Part shown: piece after piece, positions 50,974 to 60,203 of the stretch
Layout of the letters: each line of letters begins with the position of its first letter
Numbering within the stretch: position 1 is the first letter of the stretch
NCBI GenBank assembly: GCA_002371895.1
Contig: DFHM01000012.1
Coordinates: 62,001-126,000 of the forward strand
DNA length: 64,000 nt
Direction of reading: 5' to 3'
Source of the DNA: Candidatus Saccharibacteria bacterium UBA3723
GTDB lineage: Bacteria > Patescibacteriota > Saccharimonadia > Saccharimonadales > Saccharimonadaceae
The notes under the pieces: model-generated
What the model was told of the DNA's origin: nothing
The model's input: only the letters and a program-made list of their open reading frames with translations
Database searches by the model: none
Translations under genes and position numbers: made by a program

Positions 50974-51414
50974 ATGCACGTCTACCTCGGCGCCGATCAT
51001 CGCGGCTACCAACTCAAAGATGAAATCATATCCTGGCTTCAAGGCCGCCAGATTCCATTTACGGATTTTGGTGCTGTCAATTACGACGCCGAGGACGACT
51101 ACAACGATTATGCCAAAAAAGTCGCCGTCGCCATCACTTCAAACTCCGACGAAAACGACTTCGGCATTCTCCTCTGCGGCTCCGGACAAGGAATGGCTAT
51201 GCAGGCAAATCGCTACAAAGGCGTCCGCGCCGCAATCTGCGACTCCGCTATCGAGGCTATGGAGGCCCGTGGGCACAACAATGCCAACGTGCTCTGTATC
51301 TCTGCCGATGAAAATTCCCATAATTACGCCGAAATCATCAACGCATTTATGGATACAAAACCTATCGACGAAGAAAAATATAAACGCCGTTGCCGCAAAT
51401 TAGACGAGGATTAA
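50974..51414 (+). CDS. rpiB: Ribose-5-phosphate isomerase B (RpiB/LacAB)
   Basis: 146 aa. It has LGADHRGYQLKDEI, the phosphate loop GILLCGSGQGMAMQANR (Ser where many RpiB have the catalytic Cys region CGTGxG, so GSGQG is the RpiB-type anion hole), and AICDSAIEAMEARGHNNANVLCIS. Interconverts ribose 5-P and ribulose 5-P. Within the gap operon. Confidence 0.93.
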   Translation: MHVYLGADHRGYQLKDEIISWLQGRQIPFTDFGAVNYDAEDDYNDYAKKVAVAITSNSDENDFGILLCGSGQGMAMQANRYKGVRAAICDSAIEAMEARGHNNANVLCISADENSHNYAEIINAFMDTKPIDEEKYKRRCRKLDED

Positions 51415-51415
51415 A

Positions 51416-52066
51416 ATGGCAATTACAACAATCGCACCAAGCATTCTAAGCGCTAATCCTACCGAATATAAGGAAATCATCAAGAAATATTACCCGTTTG
51501 CAAAACGCGTACATATCGATATTTCGGATGGCACTCTTACGAACAATACGACTCTTCACGAGTCGGCGGTTTGGTGGCCAAAAGGTTGGACTGTCGACAT
51601 CCACATGATGACAGCCGAGCCTTCAAAGCACATCCCTGACCTCCTAAAACTCCATCCAAACCTTGTGATTTTCCACGCAGAAGCACGCGAAGATTTGCTA
51701 CCTATTTTCGACACACTCAAGCAGAATGGTATGCGTGTCGGTGTCGCCATCGTAAAAGGCGTCTACCCTGGCTCCATTAAAACCATTCTCAAAGCAGCCG
51801 ATCATGCACTAATCTTCTCCGGAAACCTTGGCGAATATGGTGGCACTGCCAATTTACTTCTTGCCGAAAAAGCCGCCCTCATCGATGAAATCCATAAAGG
51901 CATCGAAATCGGTTGGGATGGTGGCGCAAACCTCGAAAACACTAAACTTATTACTCACGCTGGCGTCACTGTCATCAATGTCGGTAGCGCTATCGCAAAA
52001 GCCGACGACCCAGAAAAGGTCTTCGCCGCACTAAATGCCGAGACCGAAAAGGAGGACATTATCTAA
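51416..52066 (+). CDS. rpe: Ribulose-phosphate 3-epimerase family protein
   Basis: 216 aa TIM barrel: APSILSANP start, metal ligands in HIDISDG and VDIHMM, and WDGGANLENT near the C-terminus where Rpe has VDGG. The loop after HIDISDG is TLTNNTTLH and not the usual FVPN, so substrate range may differ. The likely reaction is ribulose 5-P to xylulose 5-P. Its stop overlaps the next ATG. Confidence 0.82.
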   Translation: MAITTIAPSILSANPTEYKEIIKKYYPFAKRVHIDISDGTLTNNTTLHESAVWWPKGWTVDIHMMTAEPSKHIPDLLKLHPNLVIFHAEAREDLLPIFDTLKQNGMRVGVAIVKGVYPGSIKTILKAADHALIFSGNLGEYGGTANLLLAEKAALIDEIHKGIEIGWDGGANLENTKLITHAGVTVINVGSAIAKADDPEKVFAALNAETEKEDII

Positions 52067-53019
52067 TGGCTCGCATCGTAAGCATCGGCGCCGCCCTTCA
52101 GGATGTCTATCTTGTCGATCACGACGATTTTGGCACAAATTCCCGCGGTTTCTTCAATCAGTTAGAGCTTGGCACCAAGGTAGATATCGATAAAATCCAA
52201 TTTAGCGTTGGCGGAGGCGCCACGAACGCTGCTACCACTTTTGCTCGCAACGGCCACGAATCTATTTTCATGGGCTGTATCGCAAACGACCCAGCCGGTA
52301 CCGCTATTATTAATTCTCTAGACGATGAAGGTATCGACTCTAGTTATGTTACTTATACCGACCGCGCACAAACCGGTTATTCCGTATTACTTCTTGCTCC
52401 ATCCGGCGAGCGCACTATTCTCACCTGCCGTGGTGCAAGCGCAAAATTCGAACTTCTTAACCCAGACGATCTCGATACCATTAATCCAGATTGGATTTAT
52501 GTCACTACCTTCCGTGGCAACATGGACATGCTAGACCAATTCTTCACCAAGGCAAAATCTCTCGGCAGCAAGATTATGTTTAACCCAGGCAACCTCGAAC
52601 TTCAGCATCGCCGCAAACTCCTCGGCCTTCTCTCCGACGTCGATGTCCTACTCGTCAACAAATCCGAGGCCAAACAGATTGTCGAAGGCTCTAGCCTAAA
52701 CGAGCTAATTGGCCGCATTCGCAATTATGTTCCGGCCGCAATTATCACAGACAGCAATCAAGGCGCAATCGCCACGGACCAAATCGAAGTTTACCGCGTC
52801 GGTATCTATGAAGACATCCGCGTTAAGGATTCCACTGGTGCAGGTGACGCCTTCGGTTCCGGCTTCCTCGCCGCCTATGCAAATGGAAAATCTTTCAAGG
52901 ATTCCCTCATCTTTGCTTCTGCTAACTCTACATCGGTAGTCCAAAAGATTGGCAGCAAAGCAGGAATTATTAATCAAAATACAAAATTACATAGTATGCC
53001 AATACAGGAGATACGCTAA
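52066..53019 (+). CDS. PfkB-family carbohydrate kinase
   Basis: 317 aa ribokinase fold. N-terminal SVGGGATNAATTFARNG, central GASAKFELL and LLVNKSEAKQI, and the C-terminal anion hole/base DSTGAGDAFGSGFLAAY. The substrate could be ribose, another sugar or a nucleoside. Given rpiB and rpe beside it and the LOG gene behind, a ribose or nucleoside kinase is the best guess. Confidence 0.88.
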   Translation: MARIVSIGAALQDVYLVDHDDFGTNSRGFFNQLELGTKVDIDKIQFSVGGGATNAATTFARNGHESIFMGCIANDPAGTAIINSLDDEGIDSSYVTYTDRAQTGYSVLLLAPSGERTILTCRGASAKFELLNPDDLDTINPDWIYVTTFRGNMDMLDQFFTKAKSLGSKIMFNPGNLELQHRRKLLGLLSDVDVLLVNKSEAKQIVEGSSLNELIGRIRNYVPAAIITDSNQGAIATDQIEVYRVGIYEDIRVKDSTGAGDAFGSGFLAAYANGKSFKDSLIFASANSTSVVQKIGSKAGIINQNTKLHSMPIQEIR

Positions 53020-53021
53020 AA

Positions 53022-53744
53022 ATGGACGAATCAATTACTAACTGGCTCGATCAAATCGCGCAAAACAAACTCAATCCAGAAGATGTCGAACGCTCTCTTC
53101 GCTACGCGAAAGACCTAGAACAAGGCCTCGCAAAAATCCGTACTTATTCTCAGGGTGTTTCTATCTTTGGCTCCGCCCGCCTTCCAATGAACGGTAAGTG
53201 GTGCAAACTCGCCGAACAGCTCGGCTATAAACTCGCCCAAAACGGCCACCCTGTCATTACAGGCGGCGGCCCAAGCATCATGGAAGCGGCAAACAAGGGT
53301 GCTTACGAAGCCGGCGGCCGCAGTATTGGTCTTAATATTCAGCTCTCACACGAGCAACACATCAACCCTTACGTCACCGACGAAATGGAATTCCATTATT
53401 TCTTTGCACGCAAGGTTATGCTTACGATGAGTTCCAAAGTTTATGTCTTCTTCCCTGGCGGTTTTGGTACACTCGACGAGTTCTCCGAAATTCTCATCCT
53501 CATGCAAGAAGGCAAAATGCCAAAGATGCCAATGTTCCTCATTGGTAAGTCATTCTGGAAGCCGCTCGATCGCTTCTTTGCCTCCAAGATGCAACCACTT
53601 AAAACCATCAATGCAGCCGATCGTAAGATTTATCGAATTACCGATAATATCGATGAAGTCGTCGAAGCTGCAAACAAAATTGGCCATCCAAGTATCTATG
53701 ACAATCTTTACAACGATAAGCCAAGCAAATTCAAACTTATCTAA
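53022..53744 (+). CDS. LOG-family nucleoside 5'-monophosphate phosphoribohydrolase
   Basis: 240 aa Rossmann-like protein with GGGPSIMEAANKGAYEAGG and the catalytic motif PGGFGTLDEFSEIL (PGGxGTxxE), preceded by FFARKVML. LOG proteins release ribose 5-phosphate and a base from nucleoside monophosphates (purine or cytokinin type). Last gene of the operon, followed by a strong terminator. Its product would feed RpiB and Rpe. Confidence 0.9.
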   Translation: MDESITNWLDQIAQNKLNPEDVERSLRYAKDLEQGLAKIRTYSQGVSIFGSARLPMNGKWCKLAEQLGYKLAQNGHPVITGGGPSIMEAANKGAYEAGGRSIGLNIQLSHEQHINPYVTDEMEFHYFFARKVMLTMSSKVYVFFPGGFGTLDEFSEILILMQEGKMPKMPMFLIGKSFWKPLDRFFASKMQPLKTINAADRKIYRITDNIDEVVEAANKIGHPSIYDNLYNDKPSKFKLI

Positions 53745-53745
53745 C

Positions 53746-53774
53746 AAAAACTCCCCGACAAGGGGAGTTTTTTT
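53746..53774 (+). terminator. Terminator of the gap operon
   Basis: AAAAACTCCCC/GGGGAGTTTTT with a GACAA loop, then T run. Confidence 0.9.
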
Positions 53775-54444
53775 ATCGCCAAATAATATAATTCAGATGC
53801 CGAAAACCATCTCTTATGGTATTCAATTTTGGCCTGCGCCCTTTCACACTATTGCGCAGTATTACTGGCGTCTGCGCTATTGTCAAATCATTCCGTACAG
53901 CCTCCGCAATCATCTCCGTCGCAAACTCCATCCCAGTAGTCTTATAATCCACTTTGCCGAGCGCTTCGTTTCTAATACCCCTAAGTCCACAATGAAAATC
54001 CTTCACGTCGGTACCATAGCGTATTCTCCCCACCAAAGATAGTCCCCTTACGCCAATATGATGCGACAAAGGCATGGCCCCTTTTTGAATTCCACCTCTA
54101 AAACGATCACCAATCACCAAATCATTCTTCTGCAATAAATCGTACATCTCATGGAGATTTGAAAAATCGTAAGTCATATCACAATCCCCCATAATAATAA
54201 CTTTACCCTTCGCCTTCGCTAAACCAGCCCTTAACGCATTTCCATACCCAGGTTTTTGCTCAAAAACCACCCGAGCACCCATTTTCTTCGCAATCTTCGC
54301 GGAACTATCAGTGCTATTATTATCAACAACAATTATTTCCCCGCTCAGCCCGGCCGACTTTATAAAGCCACTCGCTTCCTCAATACAGGCAGCAATCGTA
54401 CGCTCTTCGTTAAGGCATGGCATTACGATTGAGAGGTCTATCAT
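53773..54444 (-). CDS. Family 2 glycosyltransferase, dolichol-phosphate mannosyltransferase-like
   Basis: 223 aa GT-A fold: LSIVMPCLNEERTIAACIEEA, EIIVVDNNSTDSSAKIA, the metal-binding MGDCDMTYDF, and HCGLRGIRNEAL with GMEFATEMI. No C-terminal membrane helices, so it is a soluble or peripheral enzyme using a polyprenyl-phosphate or similar acceptor. Downstream of dnaE by 10 bp, possibly in its operon. Confidence 0.88.
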   Translation of the reverse strand: MIDLSIVMPCLNEERTIAACIEEASGFIKSAGLSGEIIVVDNNSTDSSAKIAKKMGARVVFEQKPGYGNALRAGLAKAKGKVIIMGDCDMTYDFSNLHEMYDLLQKNDLVIGDRFRGGIQKGAMPLSHHIGVRGLSLVGRIRYGTDVKDFHCGLRGIRNEALGKVDYKTTGMEFATEMIAEAVRNDLTIAQTPVILRNSVKGRRPKLNTIRDGFRHLNYIIWR

Positions 54445-54454
54445 TTCAAGCCAA

Positions 54455-57400
54455 CTATTTTATTACTACGCCTTCTGCCCCGAAAATAGGAACCAGTTCA
54501 TCAACCAAGGCTTTACAAGTTTCGCAACGGAATGGCATGCGCATCGCTTTTTTATCTTCGCCGATCACTAAAATTATCTCCGATAGACCAGGATACATGC
54601 TACAACTCTGCTTCAACTTTACTAATGATTCCTTATCTGATGGGTCCATAACGCGAATAAACATTTTCTTCGGCTTGATTGGCGTCGCATTAGCATCGCT
54701 TTCAGTTGTTCTAAAGTGAGTAACAGGTTTATCCGACGAGCCACCACGACGGTAGCCGCCACCGCCTCCGCCTTCACCGCCAGACACGCCAGTTGCTGCG
54801 ACCTTGCCACGCGGTTTTTGCGTCACGCCCTTCGTCGGCGTCTTCAATTTCGCGCCAGTAGACTCATAATTATCCAATTCCTCGTCAGTCACAATCACGA
54901 TTTCTTCGGCATTAATCTTTGCCTCATCAATCTTATTACCATCACGATCAGTAGCATTTACTCTACCAGTCACCTTAATCACGGCATCCTGAACTAGCTT
55001 CGCGCCAACAACCTCAAATGTTTTCGGAAATACTACAATTTCAATCTCAGAAACCTTGTCCTCAATCTTGACGAACGCCATCTTTGATCCACTCTTCGTC
55101 ACCAAGGAACGCACATTTGTAATAATGCCGCCAACAATCACACTCGCGCCATCAATCTTTGGCGTAATCTCGTTGATTGGCATCGTCTGCTCTTGGAAAT
55201 AAGTATCATACTTGTCTAGCGGATGCGCAGAAATATATAGGCCCATCAAATCGCGCTCCCACATCAACTGTTCCTTATCGGAATACTTCGTTGGTGCAGG
55301 TTGAATCTCTACCTCAGGAATCTCGGCCGCAGCACCCATCGCGCCAAATAGGTCGGTCTGACCACTCGCCGCGTCCTTCTGCATCTTGTTGCCATAAGCC
55401 TGAATCTTCTCAAGGTTGAATAATAAATCTGAACGATCACCAAAGCTATCAAAACAACCTGTCTTGATCGCCGATTCCCAACTCTTCTTATTAAATTTCG
55501 CACCAGACACGCGTTTTGCGAAATCGCACACCGACTTAAACTTGCCATTCTTATCACGCTCATCAATAACTTCTTCGGCCAAGGCTTTGCCCATACCTTT
55601 AATAGCAGCAATGCCAAAGCGAATCGTCTTACTCTTACCCACCGTTGCGAAGTCTGCATAAGATTCATTAATATCTGGACCAAGCACCTGGATGCCCATG
55701 CGCTTACACTCTGTCATCTCAATCGCGAGACGCTCCGTCCAGCGCATATCCGCCGTCATCAATGCCGCCATAAAAGCTTCCGGATAATAAGTCTTAAGGT
55801 AAGCCGTCCAATATGCAACCAATGCATAACACGCCGCGTGACTCTTATTGAAACAGTAGTTCGCGAAATCAAGCAACTGACTCCAGAATGTTTCTGCAAT
55901 CTCTGCCGTCGCACCACCGACTTTTACTGCACCTTCAATAAAGAGCGGCTTCATCTTGTTCATGAGGTCGACTTTCTTCTTACCTACCGCCTTACGCAGA
56001 GTATCCGCCTGACCACCAGTAAAGCCACACCATTCCTTCGAGGCCTGCATGAACTGCTCCTGGTAAATCAAAATACCATAGGTACTCTTGAGGGAATTCT
56101 CGAGACCAGGGTGTAGATAAGTAATCGGCTCTTCCCCGTGCTTGCGCTTAATAAAGCTCTCGATAAACTGCATCGGACCCGGGCGATAAAGCGCGTTCAT
56201 AGCGATAAGATCATCAAACGCCGTCGGCTGAAGCTCACGCAAATAGCGCTTCATACCCGCAGATTCAAACTGGAATACGCCCGTCGTATCGCCTCTACGG
56301 AATAGCTCATATACTTTATCATCGTCAAGCGGCAACTTACTCATATCGATCTTTTTGCCGTGAACCTTCTTAATAATGCGGAGAGCCTGCTGAATCACCG
56401 ACAAGTTGGATAGGCCCAAAAAGTCCATCTTAAGAAGGCCAAGCTCCTCAACCTGCGGACCAGGATACTGCGTCGCAAGTGGCCCCTTCGCCGAGACTTC
56501 AAGTGGCATGAACTTTACCAAATCATCTGGCGCAATCACCACACCACAAGCGTGTACACCATGCGAGCGAATCGTCCCCTCAAGCTTCATTGCAAAGTCA
56601 ATCACTTCCTTCGCGGTCGGATTCGTCTCGTATTCCTTCTTCAAATCAGGCTCGTTTACAATCGCATCCTTCAGCTTCACATGGTGACCCATCACTGGAT
56701 CCGGCACCAACTTCGCAATCCTATCCGCTTCCGCATATGGTACTTCAAGCACGCGCGCCACATCGCGCACGGCGTTCTTCGCCATCATCTTACCGAAGGT
56801 TACGATGTTACTAACGCGCCCCTTGCCATATTTTCGCGTACAATATTCAATCACCTCATCACGACGGTTATCCTGAATATCCGTATCAATATCCGGCATC
56901 GAAATACGATCTGGGTTCAAGAAGCGCTCAAAGAGCAAATCGTACTCTAGCGGGTTAAGATCCGTAATATGAATTGCATATGCTAGCAACGAGCCTGCCG
57001 CCGAACCACGACCAGGACCATAAATAATCCCTTGCCCTTTGCCCCAGTTAATGAAATCCTGCACGATCAAGAAGTAACCGTTATATCCCATCTTGTCTAC
57101 GGTCTCGAGCTCATAATCGATACGGTCAAGAATCTCCTTCGAGAGCAACGGCCGGATTTCCTCAACGGTCTTCGTTTGCGCTTCTTCTTTCGACAAATAG
57201 CCAAAACGCTCCGCGAGACCTCGGAACACCATATTGTCTAGATATTGCTTCTCCGTCTCGCCGGTATCAATCGGGAATTTCGGAATCAAAATACGACCAA
57301 GCTGAATATTTACATTGCAACGATCCGCAATCTTCTTCGTATTGCGCACCGCCTCCGGACAAGTCTTTTCCCAGTGTGAAATTATTTCTTCCGCTGGAAT

Positions 57401-58177
57401 CACATGAAGGTCAAAATCCTTCAAGGACATACGTTTTTCATCGGAAATATTACTACCAGTACCAACGCAGAGCAGAACCTCATGCGCATCTTGGTCTTCC
57501 TTCTTTAGATAGTGCGCATCGCAAGTCACAACCAAATCGAGACCCGTCTCTTTCGAGAGCATCATCAAAGCTTCATTAATCTTCTGCTGCTCTGGGTTAT
57601 GCGTCGTAGAATCTGGATGACCATGATCCTGCATCTCAAGATAAAAGCGCCCATCAAACACTTTTGAATACCAAGCAATTAACTCACGCGCTTTATCTAG
57701 GTCATCATTACGAATCGCCGTAGAAATCTCCGAGCCCATACAACCAGAAAGACAAATAATCCCTTCGTTATACTCTTCCATCACGCGGTGATCAATACGC
57801 GGCTTATAGTACTTACCTTCCGTCTCAGCAATCGTCATCATACGACAGAGGTTCTCAAACCCCTTATCGTTCATTGCGAGCAACGTAATATGGAAACGCT
57901 CCTTATCGTAAGCTGGATCACGATCCTCAAGACGACGCGCCGCGACATATGCCTCCAAACCAAGAATCGGTTTCACGCCAGCATCATTACAAGTCTTATA
58001 GAGGTCAATTAAACCAGACATCGTACCATGATCCGTTACCGCCACGGCTTCCATGCCCTGTTCTTTCACAAAACTAACCAACTCGTCAATCTTCGTCAGA
58101 CCATCGAGCAAAGAATAATGCGTATGATTATGCAAATGCACATAATCACTAGGTTTTAATTTTTCCTCCGTTGCCAT
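54455..58177 (-). CDS. dnaE: DNA polymerase III alpha subunit
   Basis: Replicative polymerase, 1240 aa. PHP domain (HNHTHYSLLDG, VTDHGTMSG), palm with GPGRGSAAGSLLAYA and the catalytic triad region PDIDTDIQDNRRDEV, tau-binding/fingers YQEQFM and FNKSHAACYALVAY, helix-hairpin-helix GIAAIKGMGKALAEEVI and OB fold VIVGGIITNVRSLVT. A Gly/Arg-rich linker (GGEGGGGGGYRRGG) near residue 1140 connects to a small C-terminal domain. The ATG is 6 nt after TGG-TAAAAT. Confidence 0.97.
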   Translation of the reverse strand: MATEEKLKPSDYVHLHNHTHYSLLDGLTKIDELVSFVKEQGMEAVAVTDHGTMSGLIDLYKTCNDAGVKPILGLEAYVAARRLEDRDPAYDKERFHITLLAMNDKGFENLCRMMTIAETEGKYYKPRIDHRVMEEYNEGIICLSGCMGSEISTAIRNDDLDKARELIAWYSKVFDGRFYLEMQDHGHPDSTTHNPEQQKINEALMMLSKETGLDLVVTCDAHYLKKEDQDAHEVLLCVGTGSNISDEKRMSLKDFDLHVIPAEEIISHWEKTCPEAVRNTKKIADRCNVNIQLGRILIPKFPIDTGETEKQYLDNMVFRGLAERFGYLSKEEAQTKTVEEIRPLLSKEILDRIDYELETVDKMGYNGYFLIVQDFINWGKGQGIIYGPGRGSAAGSLLAYAIHITDLNPLEYDLLFERFLNPDRISMPDIDTDIQDNRRDEVIEYCTRKYGKGRVSNIVTFGKMMAKNAVRDVARVLEVPYAEADRIAKLVPDPVMGHHVKLKDAIVNEPDLKKEYETNPTAKEVIDFAMKLEGTIRSHGVHACGVVIAPDDLVKFMPLEVSAKGPLATQYPGPQVEELGLLKMDFLGLSNLSVIQQALRIIKKVHGKKIDMSKLPLDDDKVYELFRRGDTTGVFQFESAGMKRYLRELQPTAFDDLIAMNALYRPGPMQFIESFIKRKHGEEPITYLHPGLENSLKSTYGILIYQEQFMQASKEWCGFTGGQADTLRKAVGKKKVDLMNKMKPLFIEGAVKVGGATAEIAETFWSQLLDFANYCFNKSHAACYALVAYWTAYLKTYYPEAFMAALMTADMRWTERLAIEMTECKRMGIQVLGPDINESYADFATVGKSKTIRFGIAAIKGMGKALAEEVIDERDKNGKFKSVCDFAKRVSGAKFNKKSWESAIKTGCFDSFGDRSDLLFNLEKIQAYGNKMQKDAASGQTDLFGAMGAAAEIPEVEIQPAPTKYSDKEQLMWERDLMGLYISAHPLDKYDTYFQEQTMPINEITPKIDGASVIVGGIITNVRSLVTKSGSKMAFVKIEDKVSEIEIVVFPKTFEVVGAKLVQDAVIKVTGRVNATDRDGNKIDEAKINAEEIVIVTDEELDNYESTGAKLKTPTKGVTQKPRGKVAATGVSGGEGGGGGGYRRGGSSDKPVTHFRTTESDANATPIKPKKMFIRVMDPSDKESLVKLKQSCSMYPGLSEIILVIGEDKKAMRMPFRCETCKALVDELVPIFGAEGVVIK

Positions 58178-58183
58178 ATGGAT

Positions 58184-58189
58184 ATTTTA
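58184..58189 (-). promoter_or_regulatory. -10 box of dnaE, leaderless type
   Basis: TGG-TAAAAT extended -10, then 6 nt to the ATG at 58177. Confidence 0.6.
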
Positions 58190-58309
58190 CCATGTTTCCC
58201 CTATAAAGCAGCTACTTTCGACATCGCCCATCTTGACAAAACATAAGTTTTTTGCTATAATCAACTTATTGGGTATCGTTAAAACGATAAAAACAAAAAC
58301 GGAGAAAAA

Positions 58310-59599
58310 ATGAGCGAAAACATCAAGAAAATTGGCATGACCGGTAATGTTTCTGATGCCGAAACTGGTTCCGATGAGAACATCGCAACCGAGACAAAAG
58401 AAATCGAGGTAGATCTCAAAACGCCGGAATACGACACACTCTTCCAGAATGCCGAATTCTATATAAAGAAAAAGGTAGTCGAAGCCGTACAAATTACCGA
58501 AGCTGGCCTAGAAGCGGGCGACTACAAAGATCTTGATGTTGAATACGACGAACAAACAGACCAATACATCATTACTACTTGGGTAATGCGTGGCGAAGGC
58601 GAAGAACGCAAAGCCGAAGTCGAAGACAAACGCCGCGTTGTTCCTGGCGAATGGATCGTAACGAATCCAAAACAGCAAGAAGGCGACCGCGCCAACAACT
58701 ACCCTGTCCCAGACGAAACCTTCAAAAAACGTTACGAAGCAACCGATGAAGCCGGCAAATTCCGCGCCAAAGGTAAAGCCCGTATCATCAAAAACCCAAC
58801 CGGCAAAAAAGTTGTCATCGAAGCTCCATGGGGTGGTCCACAAACTGGTGACGAAGAATGTTACTTCTGTGCCGCCTGTGACGACGAAACCCTCGAAACT
58901 ATCTCTCCAGACAACCGTTACATCTTGAGCGCAAACGACTTCGCTACTTATGAGCCAGTCGAAGGCGCTGCCGAAACTCCAGAAAAGGAAAATGAAAAAT
59001 TCGGCGAAGCCCTTATAGGTCGTGCCAAAGACGAAGGCGAAGATGGCGCAGAAACCGAAAAAGGCCCAGACCCTCGCGTTGAATCCTTAGCTATCCCTCT
59101 TGCCCGCGATTACGCCGAAAAGAACTACCCAAAGCAAGAAGACGGTCGTTTCAAGCCAGCTTGGCGTGGCGTTAACGGCGAAAAAGCCTACAAGAATAAA
59201 TCCCCAGAAGACCTAGTACGCGAAGGTATGACCATCGAAGAAGCTCAAAAGGCCGTTATCGATATCGCTAACACCCCTTACGATCAATACTCTGAATACT
59301 GGAAGGAACAAAACCGTGGTGGTGCGCAATTCCTAATCCAGCTCCTCGAAGAATACGGCGAAGAGGAAATCCTCAAACAAGATTTCGTCAATGATGAAGC
59401 CGCTCGTCAAAAGTTCGGCCACTTAATCCACGAAAACTGGATTAGTCGCAACGAATGGGTAAAGGATCCAGAATACGGCAACCCTGCCCTCGCTAAACCT
59501 TATGCCGAACTCGACCCAGTCGAGCAACAAAAAGATATCGACCAGATTGTAATCCTTCAGAAATGGATCATGGAGCAAAAAGCTCCTTCCGAGCAGTAA
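58310..59599 (+). CDS. Acidic protein with C-terminal RyR-like domain
   Basis: 429 aa, soluble, very acidic. The N-terminal half contains two related stretches: one around 48-120 ending VVPGEWIVTNP, and one around 150-215 with two CxxC-like Cys (CYFCAACDDE) ending ANDFATYEPV. After a Glu/Lys-rich linker (about 220-260), the C-terminal 80 residues match the RyR domain pattern (FGHLIHENWISRNEW, PYAELDPVEQQKDIDQI). RyR domains occur in bacterial phage and conflict proteins. Promoter TGC-TATAAT near 58255, leader with a small palindrome, CGGAG Shine-Dalgarno. Confidence 0.75.
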   Translation: MSENIKKIGMTGNVSDAETGSDENIATETKEIEVDLKTPEYDTLFQNAEFYIKKKVVEAVQITEAGLEAGDYKDLDVEYDEQTDQYIITTWVMRGEGEERKAEVEDKRRVVPGEWIVTNPKQQEGDRANNYPVPDETFKKRYEATDEAGKFRAKGKARIIKNPTGKKVVIEAPWGGPQTGDEECYFCAACDDETLETISPDNRYILSANDFATYEPVEGAAETPEKENEKFGEALIGRAKDEGEDGAETEKGPDPRVESLAIPLARDYAEKNYPKQEDGRFKPAWRGVNGEKAYKNKSPEDLVREGMTIEEAQKAVIDIANTPYDQYSEYWKEQNRGGAQFLIQLLEEYGEEEILKQDFVNDEAARQKFGHLIHENWISRNEWVKDPEYGNPALAKPYAELDPVEQQKDIDQIVILQKWIMEQKAPSEQ

Positions 59600-59618
59600 A
59601 TAGCTCCAAAACGTCAAA

Positions 59619-59645
59619 AAACACCCCGCTAACGGGGTGTTTTTT
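59619..59645 (+). terminator. Bidirectional terminator
   Basis: ACACCCCG/CGGGGTGT stem with A and T runs on both sides, between convergent genes. Confidence 0.9.
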
Positions 59646-60201
59646 ACTTCGCTAGTTTCAAATAATAAAACCGTTCAACATTACCGAAGCGCCCAGCTAA
59701 TTCGTTATCACGCTTCCCCATTATCACGAAGCCACTCCGCTTGATTTTCGCTTCAAACTCCGCAATAATCTCTCGGCGCATCTTATTATTTTTAATCACA
59801 CCCTTGTTCAATTGCCATGGCTTCGCCTCAAACTGCGGTTTTAACATCACTACAAATATCGTATCGCGGCCGGCAAGCTCTTCCTTTGCGTAGTCTAACA
59901 CTTTTACCAAACTTACAAAGCTCACATCCGCCACAATTGCATCAATTATCTCGTCCGTTTTGAACTCAAAAATATCCGTCTTTTCATGTAGCTCCACGCG
60001 TGGATCAAAACGAAGCGGCGCCTTCATCTGATCGGTACCTTTTTCTACGGCAATTACTTTTTCGGCCCCAGCACGTAACGCCCTCTCGGTAAAACCACCC
60101 GTAGAAGAACCAATATCGAGCACTGTTTTTCCGCGCAAATCAACATTAAACGCCTTTAATGCGCCATCCAACTTGTATTCTGCTCTACCAACTACATCCA
60201 T
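59644..60201 (-). CDS. TlyA-family RNA methyltransferase without S4 domain
   Basis: 185 aa FtsJ-like methyltransferase. SAM motif VLDIGSSTGGFTERAL, acidic VIAVEKGTDQM, VADVSFVSL and the Lys-containing VVMLKPQFE, the TlyA/hemolysin pattern. Ordinary TlyA carries an N-terminal S4 domain of about 60 residues and is about 270 aa; here the protein starts at the linker (MDVVGRAEYKLDGAL). It probably 2'-O-methylates rRNA; substrate not certain. Last gene of the 63278 operon. Confidence 0.85.
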   Translation of the reverse strand: MDVVGRAEYKLDGALKAFNVDLRGKTVLDIGSSTGGFTERALRAGAEKVIAVEKGTDQMKAPLRFDPRVELHEKTDIFEFKTDEIIDAIVADVSFVSLVKVLDYAKEELAGRDTIFVVMLKPQFEAKPWQLNKGVIKNNKMRREIIAEFEAKIKRSGFVIMGKRDNELAGRFGNVERFYYLKLAK

Positions 60202-60203
60202 AA

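Noticed and set aside
49852..51042. 396-aa ORF antisense to gap
   Set aside because: The plus strand encodes canonical GAPDH and RpiB with all motifs; the antisense frame shows no domain, start signal or promoter of its own.
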